DNA from: Akkermansiaceae bacterium
GTDB lineage: Bacteria > Verrucomicrobiota > Verrucomicrobiia > Verrucomicrobiales > Akkermansiaceae
Length of the DNA: 64,000 nucleotides
Reading direction: 5' to 3'
NCBI GenBank assembly: GCA_947462535.1
Contig: CANHPN010000006.1
Coordinates: 1 to 64,000, forward strand
The position numbers and the translations under genes were made by a program. Each line of letters starts with the position of its first letter. Positions within the stretch are counted from its first letter, which is position 1. The notes beneath the pieces were generated by a model. It was not told the origin of the DNA. It searched no databases and saw only the letters and a program-made list of their open reading frames with translations. Below are positions 1-8,762 of this stretch, one piece after another.

Positions 1-187
1 CGAGCGCCCGGGCAAGGCGCAGGACCGCAACGACCTCCTCCGCAGCGTCTGGGGCTACAGCGACGCCGCCCACAGCCGGACGCTCGACACCCACATGAAA
101 CGGCTCCGCCAGAAACTCGGTTCTCACGGCACTTGGGTTGAAACCGTGCGCGGCATCGGCTATTGCGTTGCGAAAGCCGACGCATGA
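1..187 (+). CDS. Response regulator, OmpR/PhoB type, C-terminal end (partial)
   Basis: Only the last 61 residues are in the window; the gene enters from the left edge in frame 2. The visible part is a winged-helix DNA-binding domain: LLRSVWGY, then SRTLDTHMKRLRQKL (the recognition helix region) and VRGIGYCV near the end, which is the standard PhoB/OmpR C-terminus. The stop TGA overlaps the start ATG of the following histidine kinase (ATGA), so the two are translationally coupled and form one two-component system. Which operon it controls cannot be told because the receiver domain and upstream genes are missing. Confidence 0.93.
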   Translation, partial: ERPGKAQDRNDLLRSVWGYSDAAHSRTLDTHMKRLRQKLGSHGTWVETVRGIGYCVAKADA

Positions 188-1398
188 CAACCGAAATCTC
201 CATCTTCGCCACCGTTGCGGCTCTCGCCGCGTTGGTCATCCTCGCCCTCCGCCACCGCGGTTCGAGCAGACAATCCCAAGCGGAGGTCAAGGCCTGGAAA
301 CTCCGCCTCGAGAATGATCTCCAACAAGCGCGCGACGAGCGCAACAGCCTGCTAGACGCGCTCGGCGACGCTTTCGTGCTCGTCGATCCGGATGCGAACA
401 TCCGCTTCGCCAACGAAGCCGCGCGTTCCCTCTTCGGTGCCCGGGAGCTCCTCAACCGTCCCGTTAGCGAGGCCTTCCTCGACCCCCGCCTCGCCGAAGC
501 CCTGCTCCGCTGCCTCGCCACCGGCGAGCCCGTCCAATCCCGCGTCGTCCTACCCCAGCAGACCTCCCCGCGCGGCGACCTCGAAACCCGCGGCGTCAAC
601 GCCTGGATCATCGACGCCGCCCGACTCTCCAACCCGCCCGGTGGCTCCCCGACCACCCGAGTCATCATCCGCGACGTGACCGCCGAGCACCAGCTCGAAC
701 AAGTCCGCAAGGACTTCGTCGCCAACGCGTCCCACGAGCTCCGCACCCCGCTGGCCATCATCAACGGCTATCTGGAAAACCTGTTGGACGACGACATGAT
801 CGAAGAACCCGAGATGGCTCGCCGCTTTCTAACGATCATGCGCAAACACGCGGACCGCATCTCGCACATTGTGGAGGACATGCTGGTCATTTCACGCCTC
901 GAGTCCGGCGAGGCGAACGCGCTAAAAGTCGAACCGTTCCGTTTCGGCTCCTGTATCAAGGACGTCCTCGAGCGACTCGAATCCGTCATTCAAAATCAAA
1001 ACGCCGCGATCACCATCACCTTGCCGGACCCGGAACTCATCATCCACGGCGACCGCTTTTATTGGACGCAGGTGCTTTTCAACCTCATCGAAAACGCGCT
1101 CAAACAAAATCCCTACGGCGGACTGTGCGTCGAAGTCGGTTGCGAACCGGCCGGCGAAGCCATCCGCATCTGGGTTTCCGACAACGGCGTCGGCATCCCG
1201 AGCGCGGATCTGCCGCACATTTTCCGGCGCTTCTTCCGGGTGGAAAAACATCACTCGCAGCAGGAAATCAAAGGCACCGGCCTCGGCCTCTCCATCGTCA
1301 AGCGCGCCATTGAAGCCCACGGTGGCACGATCGGCGTCACCTCGGTGCCCGGCAGCCAGACGAAGTTCCTCATCACCGTGCCCAAGGCGCTGGGTTAG
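184..1398 (+). CDS. PhoR-like sensor histidine kinase
   Basis: 404-residue membrane kinase partner of the upstream PhoB-like regulator. One N-terminal membrane segment at about residues 7-23, a PAS-like segment at about 50-165, then the dimerisation/phosphoacceptor helix with DFVANASHELRTPL (His184), the N box NLIENALKQNP (about 300-310), G1 DNGVGIP (333-339), F box IFRRFFRV and G2 GTGLGLSIVKRAIEAHGG. The PAS-HisKA-HATPase order and the phrase before the H box resemble PhoR of phosphate-response systems. The ATG at 184 is preferred to an in-frame TTG at 163 because it gives the ATGA overlap. No phosphate transport gene is in view, so phosphate sensing is inference. Confidence 0.93.
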   Translation: MTTEISIFATVAALAALVILALRHRGSSRQSQAEVKAWKLRLENDLQQARDERNSLLDALGDAFVLVDPDANIRFANEAARSLFGARELLNRPVSEAFLDPRLAEALLRCLATGEPVQSRVVLPQQTSPRGDLETRGVNAWIIDAARLSNPPGGSPTTRVIIRDVTAEHQLEQVRKDFVANASHELRTPLAIINGYLENLLDDDMIEEPEMARRFLTIMRKHADRISHIVEDMLVISRLESGEANALKVEPFRFGSCIKDVLERLESVIQNQNAAITITLPDPELIIHGDRFYWTQVLFNLIENALKQNPYGGLCVEVGCEPAGEAIRIWVSDNGVGIPSADLPHIFRRFFRVEKHHSQQEIKGTGLGLSIVKRAIEAHGGTIGVTSVPGSQTKFLITVPKALG

Positions 1399-1522
1399 AG
1401 ACGCGATCCAATCGCGGTGGCTCGCGTGATTTTCCGAAATTTGCCGTGCGACCGCCGGAAAAATTCGCGTAAATCCTCGCGGACGCGGGCTTCGAGCCTG
1501 TCCACCTCACCCCATTTCCCAA

Positions 1523-3676
1523 ATGTCCTCGGCTTCAATCCAGATCATTCACAAGGAGCGCCTTCCTGCGACGGGCATTCTGGTCATTCCTGGCCGACTT
1601 GATTTCGAGCTACTGCTCTGTTTTGAAAAACTCTTCGCCGGGCGTAAAATCACCTGGCTCGTCGAGGAAACCGCCCACTACGACCCCGCACTCCGCAGCC
1701 ACCTGCAAAAATCCGGCTCCGGCGCGATGTTCGCCGCTGACGACGCCGCGCCCGAAGCCGCCGGAAGCCAGCTCAAACCCTACCTCGCAGACGGCGGCGT
1801 CCTGATTTTCGTACCCGGCCGCGCAACCACCCGCAATGCCACCGCCTGCCACATTCCGGCAGCCCACTTGCACGCCCTCTGCGCGTTCGGCCTGCCGATC
1901 CTGCCAGTCGCCATCGACTTCCCGCGCGAGTCCGGCCTTTGTATCGAACGCAAGTCATCGCTCCCATCCGCGGTCGTCGCCATCGGAAAGCCCGTCGCCG
2001 CCGAGAGCGCGAGCGTCGCCGCCTATCAACAAGCGCTGCTGGAAGCGGGCGAGGAAGCCTACAGCAGCCGCTCGCTCTTGAAAGGCTCGCTGGCGATGGC
2101 TCTCCTCGAAGGGCTCAAAAAACACGGATCAAAGCACCGGATTCTGGATGGCTCGGACGACTCGGAAGTTAGATTCGACAAGATCCTCGCCGCCGCCATC
2201 GCCCTTTCCAAATTCATCAGGAAGGAAACCGATAAGCCGCGCGTCGCCATCGTCCTGCCTCCCGGCAAAGGCGGACTCATCGCCAACCTCGCCGTCCTCT
2301 TCGCCGGGAAAATCCCGGTGAACCTCAATTTCACCGCCGGCCACGAAGCCATCAAGTCCTGCATCCGCCAGGCCGACGTCGATCGCTTCATCACCGCCGA
2401 CCCCTTCGTCCGCAAGGTCTCGTCATTTCCATGGCCGCCTAACCGCGACCTGATCTTCATCGAGCGCGTCCTCCCCACGCTCAAGAAGAAAATCGTCACC
2501 TGGGCCATCGTTTCCAAAATCCTCCCCGCCAAAGTCCTCGGCTTGCTCCTCAACCTGAACCAGCGCCGCGGCGACGACGAGGTGACGCTGCTCTTCACCT
2601 CCGGCTCCTCCGGCGAGCCCAAGGGCGTCCCTCTCAGCCATCGCAACGTGTTAGCCAACGTCTGCCAGTTCGGCACCCGGCTCGACCTGCCTAAAAATTC
2701 TGCCATCCTCGGCTGCCTGCCGCTTTTCCATTCGTTCGGCTGCACCGTGACGCTCTGGTTCCCCGTCATCGAGGGCGTCAACCTCGTCACCTATCCGAGC
2801 CCGCTTGAAACCAAGCGACTCGCCGAGCTCGTCGCCCTCCATCAGGTCAACATCTTCCTCTCCACCCCCACGTTCCTGCGGGGCTACATGAAGCGTATCG
2901 ACCCCGCCCAGCTCTCCTCCCTCAAGCTCGTCGTCACCGGCGCGGAGAAACTTCCCCAGTCGCTCGCCACCGCCTTCGAGGAAAAATTCGGCATCCGCCC
3001 GCAGGAAGGCTACGGCCTGACAGAGACATCCCCGGCCACCAACGTCAATCTGCCAGATCCCCTGCCGCAGCGCGATTCCATCGCCCTCCCCTCTTCCCGC
3101 AACGGCTCAGTCGGCCAGATGCTGCCGGGCCTCGCCATCAGGATCAGCGACCCGGTCACCGACCAGGAAATCCCTATCAACCGTCAGGGCATCATCTGGT
3201 TCAAAGGCGCTAACGTCTTCTCCGGCTACCTCGGTGCCCCCAAGAAATCCGCCGAGGTCCTCACCCCCGACGGCTGGTTCCGCACCGGCGACGTCGGCCG
3301 CGTCGATGACGACGGCTTCCTCTACATCGAGGGCCGCATCTCCCGCTTTTCCAAAATCGCCGGTGAAATGGTGCCCCATGAAACCGTCGAGGCCGCCATC
3401 AACAAAGTCCTCGGCCTCGACTCCGAAGCCGAGCGCCGCATCGCCGTCGTCGGCGTGCCCGACGAGCAGAAAGGCGAAGCCATCCTGCTCCTCTCTACCA
3501 TCGCCGGACCCGCGCTCGAACAGGAATGCATCGACCTTCGTTATAAATTGCTAGACGAAGGACTCTCCTCGCTCTGGTGCCCCAAGCGCATCATCCCCGT
3601 CACCGAAATCCCCGTCCTCGCCTCCGGCAAGCTCGACATCAAGTCATGCGAGACGCTCGCCAAGCGCGAGGCATAG
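1523..3676 (+). CDS. Aas-like protein: degenerate acyltransferase domain fused to acyl-CoA/acyl-ACP synthetase
   Basis: 717 residues in two parts. Residues about 235-715 are an adenylate-forming acyl ligase: P-loop-like LLFTSGSSGEPKGVPLSHRN, EGYGLTETSP, and GWFRTGDVGRVDDDGFLYIEGR. Residues 1-190 align by eye with a PlsC-type acyltransferase (ATGILVIPG.. and GGVLIFVPGRAT), the order of the bifunctional Aas enzyme that re-acylates lysophospholipids. The catalytic HX4D is not present (the place reads IPGRLDFELLL) and the usual FPEGTR block reads FVPGRAT, so the acyltransferase half looks inactive. The ligase half probably activates fatty acids for phospholipid repair or breakdown. It stands alone, 124 bp after the kinase, with no clear Shine-Dalgarno sequence. 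Confidence 0.85.
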   Translation: MSSASIQIIHKERLPATGILVIPGRLDFELLLCFEKLFAGRKITWLVEETAHYDPALRSHLQKSGSGAMFAADDAAPEAAGSQLKPYLADGGVLIFVPGRATTRNATACHIPAAHLHALCAFGLPILPVAIDFPRESGLCIERKSSLPSAVVAIGKPVAAESASVAAYQQALLEAGEEAYSSRSLLKGSLAMALLEGLKKHGSKHRILDGSDDSEVRFDKILAAAIALSKFIRKETDKPRVAIVLPPGKGGLIANLAVLFAGKIPVNLNFTAGHEAIKSCIRQADVDRFITADPFVRKVSSFPWPPNRDLIFIERVLPTLKKKIVTWAIVSKILPAKVLGLLLNLNQRRGDDEVTLLFTSGSSGEPKGVPLSHRNVLANVCQFGTRLDLPKNSAILGCLPLFHSFGCTVTLWFPVIEGVNLVTYPSPLETKRLAELVALHQVNIFLSTPTFLRGYMKRIDPAQLSSLKLVVTGAEKLPQSLATAFEEKFGIRPQEGYGLTETSPATNVNLPDPLPQRDSIALPSSRNGSVGQMLPGLAIRISDPVTDQEIPINRQGIIWFKGANVFSGYLGAPKKSAEVLTPDGWFRTGDVGRVDDDGFLYIEGRISRFSKIAGEMVPHETVEAAINKVLGLDSEAERRIAVVGVPDEQKGEAILLLSTIAGPALEQECIDLRYKLLDEGLSSLWCPKRIIPVTEIPVLASGKLDIKSCETLAKREA

Positions 3677-3682
3677 CAGCCA

Positions 3683-3952
3683 TTGAAAACAGGACCATCC
3701 ACTCCGGTCGTGGTTTGTGCGGATGCCGTCCGCGCACTCTATCCGACATCTGTCATCAGTCTCAAGGCGCTTGCCATCTGTGGTCCGTTTTTCCTGCTCG
3801 GCACTCTTCTGAAAATGGAATGGCTGGGCATAATCGGCATCGCTCTCGCCGGCGGACTATTGATCGTCCCGTATGTCCTGCAACCAACCGCTTCATCAAC
3901 TCTCTCCCCTGCGCCTCATGTGGTTTGCCGGCGGGCCGGTTTACGACGGTGA
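3683..3952 (+). CDS. Possible small membrane protein (doubtful)
   Basis: An 89-codon frame opening with TTG six bases after the previous stop. The middle is clearly membrane-like: two hydrophobic stretches, ALAICGPFFLLGTLL and WLGIIGIALAGGLLIVPYVL, separated by a short charged turn. The last 25 codons lose protein character, while another frame continues with a plausible tail (RLMWFAGGPVYDGEV), so this may be a small two-helix protein frameshifted near its end. No family recognised; it could also be chance. Confidence 0.25.
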   Translation: MKTGPSTPVVVCADAVRALYPTSVISLKALAICGPFFLLGTLLKMEWLGIIGIALAGGLLIVPYVLQPTASSTLSPAPHVVCRRAGLRR

Positions 3953-4143
3953 AGTTCGTCGTTCATCTTGAGTACATCCATTGCGGCCACCTGTCCCGGA
4001 CGGATTGCATGTATTTCGGTCCCGGAAAGCCAACCAAGGTGTGATTTTCCGATAAGATCAGGCGGTTCGAACTCTGTTTTCCCGCTCGACTCCATCGATT
4101 CCGTTCCTGACCATCGCCGCGGTTCCTAACGCTCCCATTTTCC
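3953..4143. other. Intergenic stretch before trpA
   Basis: About 190 bp with no convincing gene, tRNA or strong hairpin. Together with the doubtful membrane frame before it, the gap between the Aas-like gene and trpA is 466 bp. No Trp-codon-rich leader peptide or attenuator hairpin is apparent upstream of trpA. Confidence 0.4.
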
Positions 4144-4947
4144 ATGCCCAACCGTATCGACTCCACCTTCGCCCGCCTCCGTGAAACCCAACAGAAAGCC
4201 TTCGTCGCCTACGTCGCCGCTGGCGATCCTGATTTCGAAACCTCGCTGGAAATCATCAAGTCCCTCGCCGACGCCGGAGCCGACATCATCGAGCTCGGCC
4301 TGCCGTTTTCAGACCCGTTAGCCGACGGCATCGTCAACCAGATGGCCGCCGAGCGCGCCCTCAAGTCCGGCATGAGCACCGCCCGCGCCATCGAGCTCAT
4401 CCGCCGCTTCCGCGAGACGCACCAGACGCCCATCGTCCTCTTCACCTACCTGAATCCCATTTTCACCTACGGCTTCGAGGCCTTCCACCACGACGCCGCG
4501 GAAGCCGGTGCCGACGGCATCCTCCTGCTCGACCTCCCGCCCGACGAGGCCGCGCTCAACAAGGACCTCGCCATCGGCGCGGGGCTCAAACACATCCGCC
4601 TCATCGCCCCGACCACGCCACCGGAACGGGTCAAAATTCTCGCCCAATCCTCTGAGGGCTTCATCTATCTGCTTTCCCGCACCGGAGTCACCGGTTCCCA
4701 CGGCGCGCCCTCCGCCAACATCGGAGCCCAGATCGCCGCCATCCGAGCCCACACCGACACTCCGATCTGCGTTGGCTTCGGCATCACCACCCCCGAGCAA
4801 GCCGCGGAAGTTGCGAAATCCGCCGACGGCGTGATCGTCGGTTCCGCCATCGTCAAACAAGTCGAGCTCCATCCCGAAAACGCCGCGCAAGCCGTCCGCG
4901 ACTTCGCCACCCCGCTCATCGCCGCCACCCGTTTATCCGCCGTCTAA
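4144..4947 (+). CDS. trpA: Tryptophan synthase alpha chain
   Basis: 267 residues, normal length. TrpA cleaves indole-3-glycerol phosphate to indole and glyceraldehyde 3-phosphate and passes indole to TrpB in the cytoplasmic alpha2beta2 complex. Both catalytic acids are present: Glu50 in DIIELGLPFSDP and Asp61 in DPLADG. The phosphate-binding region YLLSRTGVTG and the later GFGITTPEQ and DGVIVGSAIV are all intact. trpB and the other trp genes are not adjacent, so the pathway is split in this genome. The ATG start follows directly on a short T-rich run; no Shine-Dalgarno sequence is obvious. Confidence 0.98.
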   Translation: MPNRIDSTFARLRETQQKAFVAYVAAGDPDFETSLEIIKSLADAGADIIELGLPFSDPLADGIVNQMAAERALKSGMSTARAIELIRRFRETHQTPIVLFTYLNPIFTYGFEAFHHDAAEAGADGILLLDLPPDEAALNKDLAIGAGLKHIRLIAPTTPPERVKILAQSSEGFIYLLSRTGVTGSHGAPSANIGAQIAAIRAHTDTPICVGFGITTPEQAAEVAKSADGVIVGSAIVKQVELHPENAAQAVRDFATPLIAATRLSAV

Positions 4948-5411
4948 CTCGCCCGGCGCAGGCACCCTGAAAAGCCCCTAAAATCGGTTGACCGAAATCC
5001 GGAGCGCTGCTCGATTCCGCGCTTCGCGACAACAGTAGGCGGTCCGATTGAGTCTCCCTGAGGGTTTTGGGGTTTTCCCCGGGATGATCGATCGGGCCGC
5101 TTTTTTAAGGAGTGTGGACACTTTTTGCTTACTGGAACTGATGGTGCTGCCCTGACTATTGCTGACCACAAAAAGGTAGCCGCCGGGTCAAACAAGCGTC
5201 TTCGGTTCAATAAAATCCACCTGGCTCCAGCGGTGCGTGGCACTGACGTCGTCATTCGCCGCTTGGGCCTCTCGACCCGGCGTCATCTCATTTCCCGAGC
5301 GGCTTGTTTCTGCCTGCGCGGTCCACAGTCTGCGGTTCGTCGGTTGGCTGCGGCGCATCATGAGAAACTATCCGAACCCGCAAAAGACGACGAGAATCGA
5401 CAGGATCACCC
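4948..5411. other. 464-bp gap between convergent trpA and argG
   Basis: No credible gene. It contains a perfect spaced palindrome AGTGTGGACACT at 5111-5122 followed by TTTTTG, which recurs with one change near 11178 on the opposite strand. Several short frames exist but have arginine- and serine-rich composition typical of non-coding GC-rich DNA. The region may be remnant sequence. Confidence 0.4.
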
Positions 5412-6695
5412 TTATTTGCCCTGGCGGGCGGTGGCCTTGAGGCGGAGGGCGTTGAGGGCGATGAAGCCGGTGGCGTCGTCCTGATTGTAGGCTTCCTCCT
5501 GGCCACCTTCCATGGTGGCGACGGCTTCGGAATACATGCTGAACGGCGAGCGGCGGCCGGCTTGCATGACGTTGCCTTTGTAGAGCTTCATGCGGACTTC
5601 GCCGGTGACGGTTTTCTGCGTCTCGGTGACGAGGGCCTGGATGGCGACGCGCTCGGGAGCGAACCAGAAACCGTTATAGACGAGCTGGGCGTATTTCGGG
5701 ATGAGGCTGTCGCGGATGTGCATGGACTCGCGATCAACGACGAGGGTCTCCAAGTCGCGATGGCCGGCTAGCAGAATAGTGCCGCCTGGGGTCTCGTAGA
5801 TGCCGCGGGATTTCATGCCGACGAAGCGGTTTTCCACGATGTCCACGCGGCCAATGCCGTTGCGGCCGCCAAGCAGGTTGAGGACGCGCATGACGCCGTA
5901 TGGTGTCAGAAGGGCGTAGCCGTCTTGTTGGCCGGTGGATTTCACGTCGCCGAGCTCGGAGAGGATGGCGTCGAGGTTGTCGTGCTTGAGGCCGATGGCG
6001 TTGCCTTTTTCAAACAGGATCTGGATGTATTCCGCCTGGTCGGGGGCGTCTTCCGGGGAAACGGATAGGACATACATGTCGGTGTCCGCCGGAGTGGTGG
6101 CGTCATACCACGGGTCTTCCATGGCTCCGGCTTCGAAGGAAATGTGGAGGAGGTTGCGGTCCATCGAGTAAGGCTTCTTCATGGAGGCCTTGATTGGAAT
6201 GTTGTTAGCCTCGGCGTAGGCGATCATTTCGGCCCGGCCGGGAAATTCCTTGCGGAACTCGGCATCGCGCCACGGAGCGATGCACTTGACGTTAGGCGCG
6301 AGGGCGGCGGCGGAAAGCTCGAAACGGACCTGGTCGTTGCCTTTGCCGGTGGCACCGTGGGCGATGGCGTCGGCCCCTTCGGCGAGGGCGACCTTGATCA
6401 TGTCATGGGTGATGCAGGGGCGGGCGATGGAAGTGCCTAGCAGGTAGCGGCCTTCATAAATCGCGCCGGCCTGGATCATCGGGAAAATGTAGTTGGCTGC
6501 GAAGTCTTCCTTGAGGTCGCCGATGAAGCACTTGGAGGCGCCGGTGGAGAGGGCTTTGGCTTCGAGGCCGTCGAGCTCGTCTCCTTGGCCGACATCGGCG
6601 CAATAGGCGATGATGTCGGCGTTGTATTTAGCCTTGAGCCAGAGAAGGAGGACGGAGGTGTCAAGACCACCGGAGTAAGCGACGACGATTTTCAT
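5412..6695 (-). CDS. argG: Argininosuccinate synthase
   Basis: 427 residues. Joins citrulline and aspartate with ATP hydrolysis to AMP, the penultimate step of arginine synthesis. The N-terminal PP-loop [10 protein letters not shown] (about residues 6-15) binds ATP. Further family signatures: [48 protein letters not shown]. An ATG at 6695 directly before KIVVAYSGG is preferred over a TTG five codons upstream. Single gene; argH is not adjacent. Convergent with trpA. Confidence 0.98.
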   Translation of the reverse strand: MKIVVAYSGGLDTSVLLLWLKAKYNADIIAYCADVGQGDELDGLEAKALSTGASKCFIGDLKEDFAANYIFPMIQAGAIYEGRYLLGTSIARPCITHDMIKVALAEGADAIAHGATGKGNDQVRFELSAAALAPNVKCIAPWRDAEFRKEFPGRAEMIAYAEANNIPIKASMKKPYSMDRNLLHISFEAGAMEDPWYDATTPADTDMYVLSVSPEDAPDQAEYIQILFEKGNAIGLKHDNLDAILSELGDVKSTGQQDGYALLTPYGVMRVLNLLGGRNGIGRVDIVENRFVGMKSRGIYETPGGTILLAGHRDLETLVVDRESMHIRDSLIPKYAQLVYNGFWFAPERVAIQALVTETQKTVTGEVRMKLYKGNVMQAGRRSPFSMYSEAVATMEGGQEEAYNQDDATGFIALNALRLKATARQGK

Positions 6696-6850
6696 GAGGG
6701 CGGGAGGCAAGCATGAAGCGGCGTGGCGGGCAAGGGGGAAGAGCTTTTGGCGCGGCTAAAAGAGCGAGGAGGATTTCAGCCGCAAAAAGGGGCGAGAAAG
6801 GGCGGGAGGCTGGCCGATGACGAGAAATGGAATTCGCGGTCCGTGACGAG

Positions 6851-6960
6851 TCAGGCTTGCAGGGCGTGGGTGGCGGGCAGCTTTTGGCGGCTTTTTCAAA
6901 AGTGACGAGCGTGTGGCCTTGGCCGTGACTCGCCCCATGGATCAAGCGATCCACAAACCC
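6851..6960 (-). pseudogene. VapC-type PIN-domain toxin, C-terminal remnant
   Basis: Immediately after the antitoxin-like gene, the minus strand reads GFVDRLIHGASHGQGHTLVTFEKAAK, the characteristic end of a VapC PIN domain (the D of FVD is a PIN acidic position). The frame then breaks: adding one A to the A-run at 6882-6885 restores KKLPATHALQA and a stop at 6851-6853. About two thirds of the toxin, including its first acidic residues, is absent. The remnant is therefore both truncated and frameshifted and cannot make an active nuclease. Confidence 0.7.
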
Positions 6961-6974
6961 CGGTTTCGCGGAGC

Positions 6975-7253
6975 TCAGGTTGGGGAGGGCGAGAACATCG
7001 CATCCATGTCGTGATTCTGATCCTCGCGGACATGGCGGCGGGCAATTGCCAACCAAGGCATGTTGTCGTCGCTCAGCGGCGCGACGGGCTCGACTGCGGG
7101 CTCAGGTTTTTCCTCCAGCCATTTCTGGAAGAGCTCCACGGCGACCGAACGGATCGGACGACCTTCCATGGCGCTGCGGGCCTTGACGCGGCGGTAGAGC
7201 TCGTCCGGGATATCGAGAGTGGCTTTTATGGAATAAAGGTTCCTGTATTCCAT
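6975..7253 (-). CDS. Orphan VapB-like antitoxin
   Basis: 92 residues. The N-terminus KATLDIPDELYRRVKARSAMEGR followed by VAVELFQKWLEE is typical of VapB/ribbon-helix-helix-like antitoxins that bind DNA through the N-terminus and toxin through the C-terminus. The end reads HDMDAMFSPSPT; in related proteins I would expect the helix to continue after HDMDA, and the following DNA in another frame reads as the interior of VapC. So the antitoxin tail has been replaced at a deletion joint. Starts 8 bp after the stop of the RsmB-like gene and is probably co-transcribed with it. Possibly still a repressor, but its toxin is dead. Confidence 0.75.
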   Translation of the reverse strand: MEYRNLYSIKATLDIPDELYRRVKARSAMEGRPIRSVAVELFQKWLEEKPEPAVEPVAPLSDDNMPWLAIARRHVREDQNHDMDAMFSPSPT

Positions 7254-7261
7254 GCCTCGGG

Positions 7262-8449
7262 TCAATTTGGGTTTTTCACCAGCACTGCGGCGTAGAAGCC
7301 GTCGTAACCGGTGGCGGCTGGGGAAACGGGGCTTTCTTCGAGCAACGTGAAGCAGCCTTTCGCCAAGAGCTTGTCGATGGCGGCGCGGTTTTCTGACGGA
7401 AGAATCGAGCAGGTGGCGTAAACCAAGCGGCCGCCGGGCTTGAGCATGGCGGGGTATTTGTCCAATAGCTCGGCCTGGATGCCGCGGAGGCGGTCGATGG
7501 CGGCGAACTTGAGCCGCCATTTGAGATCGGGCTGGCGTTTCAAAGTGCCGAGGCCGGAGCACGGGGCGTCGATGAGCAGGCGGTCGGCGACCTCGGCAAA
7601 ATCGGTGGTGGTGGCGGCGGTGATTTCCTTGGATTTCACGCACTTGTTGGCGTTGGCGCGTTTGGCGCGGCGCTCGAGTTCGACGAGTTTTTTTGAATCG
7701 ATGTCCATGCCGAAGACCCGGCCGTCGCCTTTCATGAGGGCGGCGAGGTGGAGCGATTTGCCGCCGGCCCCGGAGCAGGCGTCGATGACGCGCTCGCCGG
7801 GCTGGGGATCGACGAGCGGGGCGATCATCTGGGAGCCGGCGTCCTGGATTTCTACGCGACCGTCGAGCCGGAGGGATTTCGGCAGGGATTTGCCGGGGGC
7901 GAGCACGAGGGCATCCGGCAGGCCGGGGACTTCGGTGGCGGTGATGTGAAAACTGGCGAGCCAGGCAATGGCTTCCGGGCGGGTGGCGCGGAGGGTGTTG
8001 ACGCGGAGAAAGACGGAGGCGCGCTGATTGAGGGCGGAGAGTTCGGCGTCCCAGGCATCGCCGAGTTCCGCAGCAGCGAGGGCGTCGAGCCAGTCCGGGA
8101 TGGACTCGCGGACGGCGCGGGGTTGGTCGGCCAACTCGGCTTCGCGGGCTTTCATTTCCTCGGCGGATTTGCCGTTGTAGGCCCACCATTCCGGGATTTC
8201 GTATCCCATGCGGACCCACTGGGCGGCGCAGAGGGCGGTGGTTTCCTCGCTGTCGACGAGGAAGGAAAGGGCGCGGCGCCAGCGGGCGACTTCGAAGACG
8301 GTCTCGGCGATGAAACTGCGGTCGCGCTTGCCCCATTTCGGGTTTTCCTCGAAGGCGGTGGCGAGTTCGTGATCGAGGACCTTGTGCTCGCGGAAGACGG
8401 ACTTGGCGATGTTGGAAGCGGCCTCGGCGAGGATACGGTGCATTTTCAT
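7262..8449 (-). CDS. RsmB/NOP2-family rRNA (cytosine-C5) methyltransferase
   Basis: 395 residues. SAM-dependent m5C methyltransferase acting on RNA in the cytoplasm. SAM-binding motif VIDACSGAGGKSLHLA, motif IV DAPCSGLGTLKRQPDLKWR with its proline-cysteine, and motif VI YATCSILPSEN carrying the catalytic cysteine. The first 130 residues (RILAEAASNIAK.., RDRSFIAETVFEVARW) look like the NusB-like N-terminal domain of RsmB, which methylates C967 of 16S rRNA. That target is likely but not certain. Two closely placed ATG codons at the start (MKM) leave the exact first residue open. Confidence 0.9.
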   Translation of the reverse strand: MKMHRILAEAASNIAKSVFREHKVLDHELATAFEENPKWGKRDRSFIAETVFEVARWRRALSFLVDSEETTALCAAQWVRMGYEIPEWWAYNGKSAEEMKAREAELADQPRAVRESIPDWLDALAAAELGDAWDAELSALNQRASVFLRVNTLRATRPEAIAWLASFHITATEVPGLPDALVLAPGKSLPKSLRLDGRVEIQDAGSQMIAPLVDPQPGERVIDACSGAGGKSLHLAALMKGDGRVFGMDIDSKKLVELERRAKRANANKCVKSKEITAATTTDFAEVADRLLIDAPCSGLGTLKRQPDLKWRLKFAAIDRLRGIQAELLDKYPAMLKPGGRLVYATCSILPSENRAAIDKLLAKGCFTLLEESPVSPAATGYDGFYAAVLVKNPN

Positions 8450-8762
8450 AAAGGCGCACCGTTCCCTAATCCGAGCGATGTGGCAAACGTGGTTTGTGGA
8501 AAAGAGCTGAAAGCACCGCGAATCCGGCTTTGATTAAGAATTTTGTAACCGCAGATGAACGCAGATGAACGCAGATGGAAAATGAGATGAGGAGGAATGG
8601 AGAGAGTGAAATCGCTGATGATCCTGCCGGGACACGACGGCGCACAGGAATGCTCGTGCGGCTTTGCATTGCTCGCCCTGGAGGCGCTCTATGTAGCGGT
8701 AATGCTGCGCTCCGCAGGCTGAGAGCACTCGACAGGCTGCGGCGGGGTCATGGTGAAGCGGC
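8450..8762. other. 313-bp gap with repeat-like sequence
   Basis: Holds no gene I can support. It begins with the 10-bp tandem repeat listed separately, then a stretch (about 8640-8755) with repeated GCGCTC and CTGCG words. Short frames on the minus strand (for example SICVHLRSSAV and SACGAQHYRYIERLQGEQC) resemble the spurious peptides I recall being annotated over dispersed repeats in environmental genomes. I read it as repeat-derived noncoding DNA. Confidence 0.45.
8551..8577. repeat. 10-bp tandem repeat GCAGATGAAC
   Basis: Three head-to-tail copies of GCAGATGAAC (the third ends GCAGATGG), preceded by AACC. The same wording occurs widely in environmental bacterial genomes as a dispersed intergenic repeat, by my recollection. 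Confidence 0.6.

Noticed and set aside
3577..4044. 155-codon plus-strand frame overlapping the end of the Aas-like gene
   Set aside because: Arg/His-rich composition, overlaps a certain gene in another frame, and has no recognisable motif.
8551..8577. CRISPR-like array
   Set aside because: The units are only 10 bp and directly adjacent, without spacers; it is a simple tandem repeat. No CRISPR array or cas gene seen anywhere in the window.
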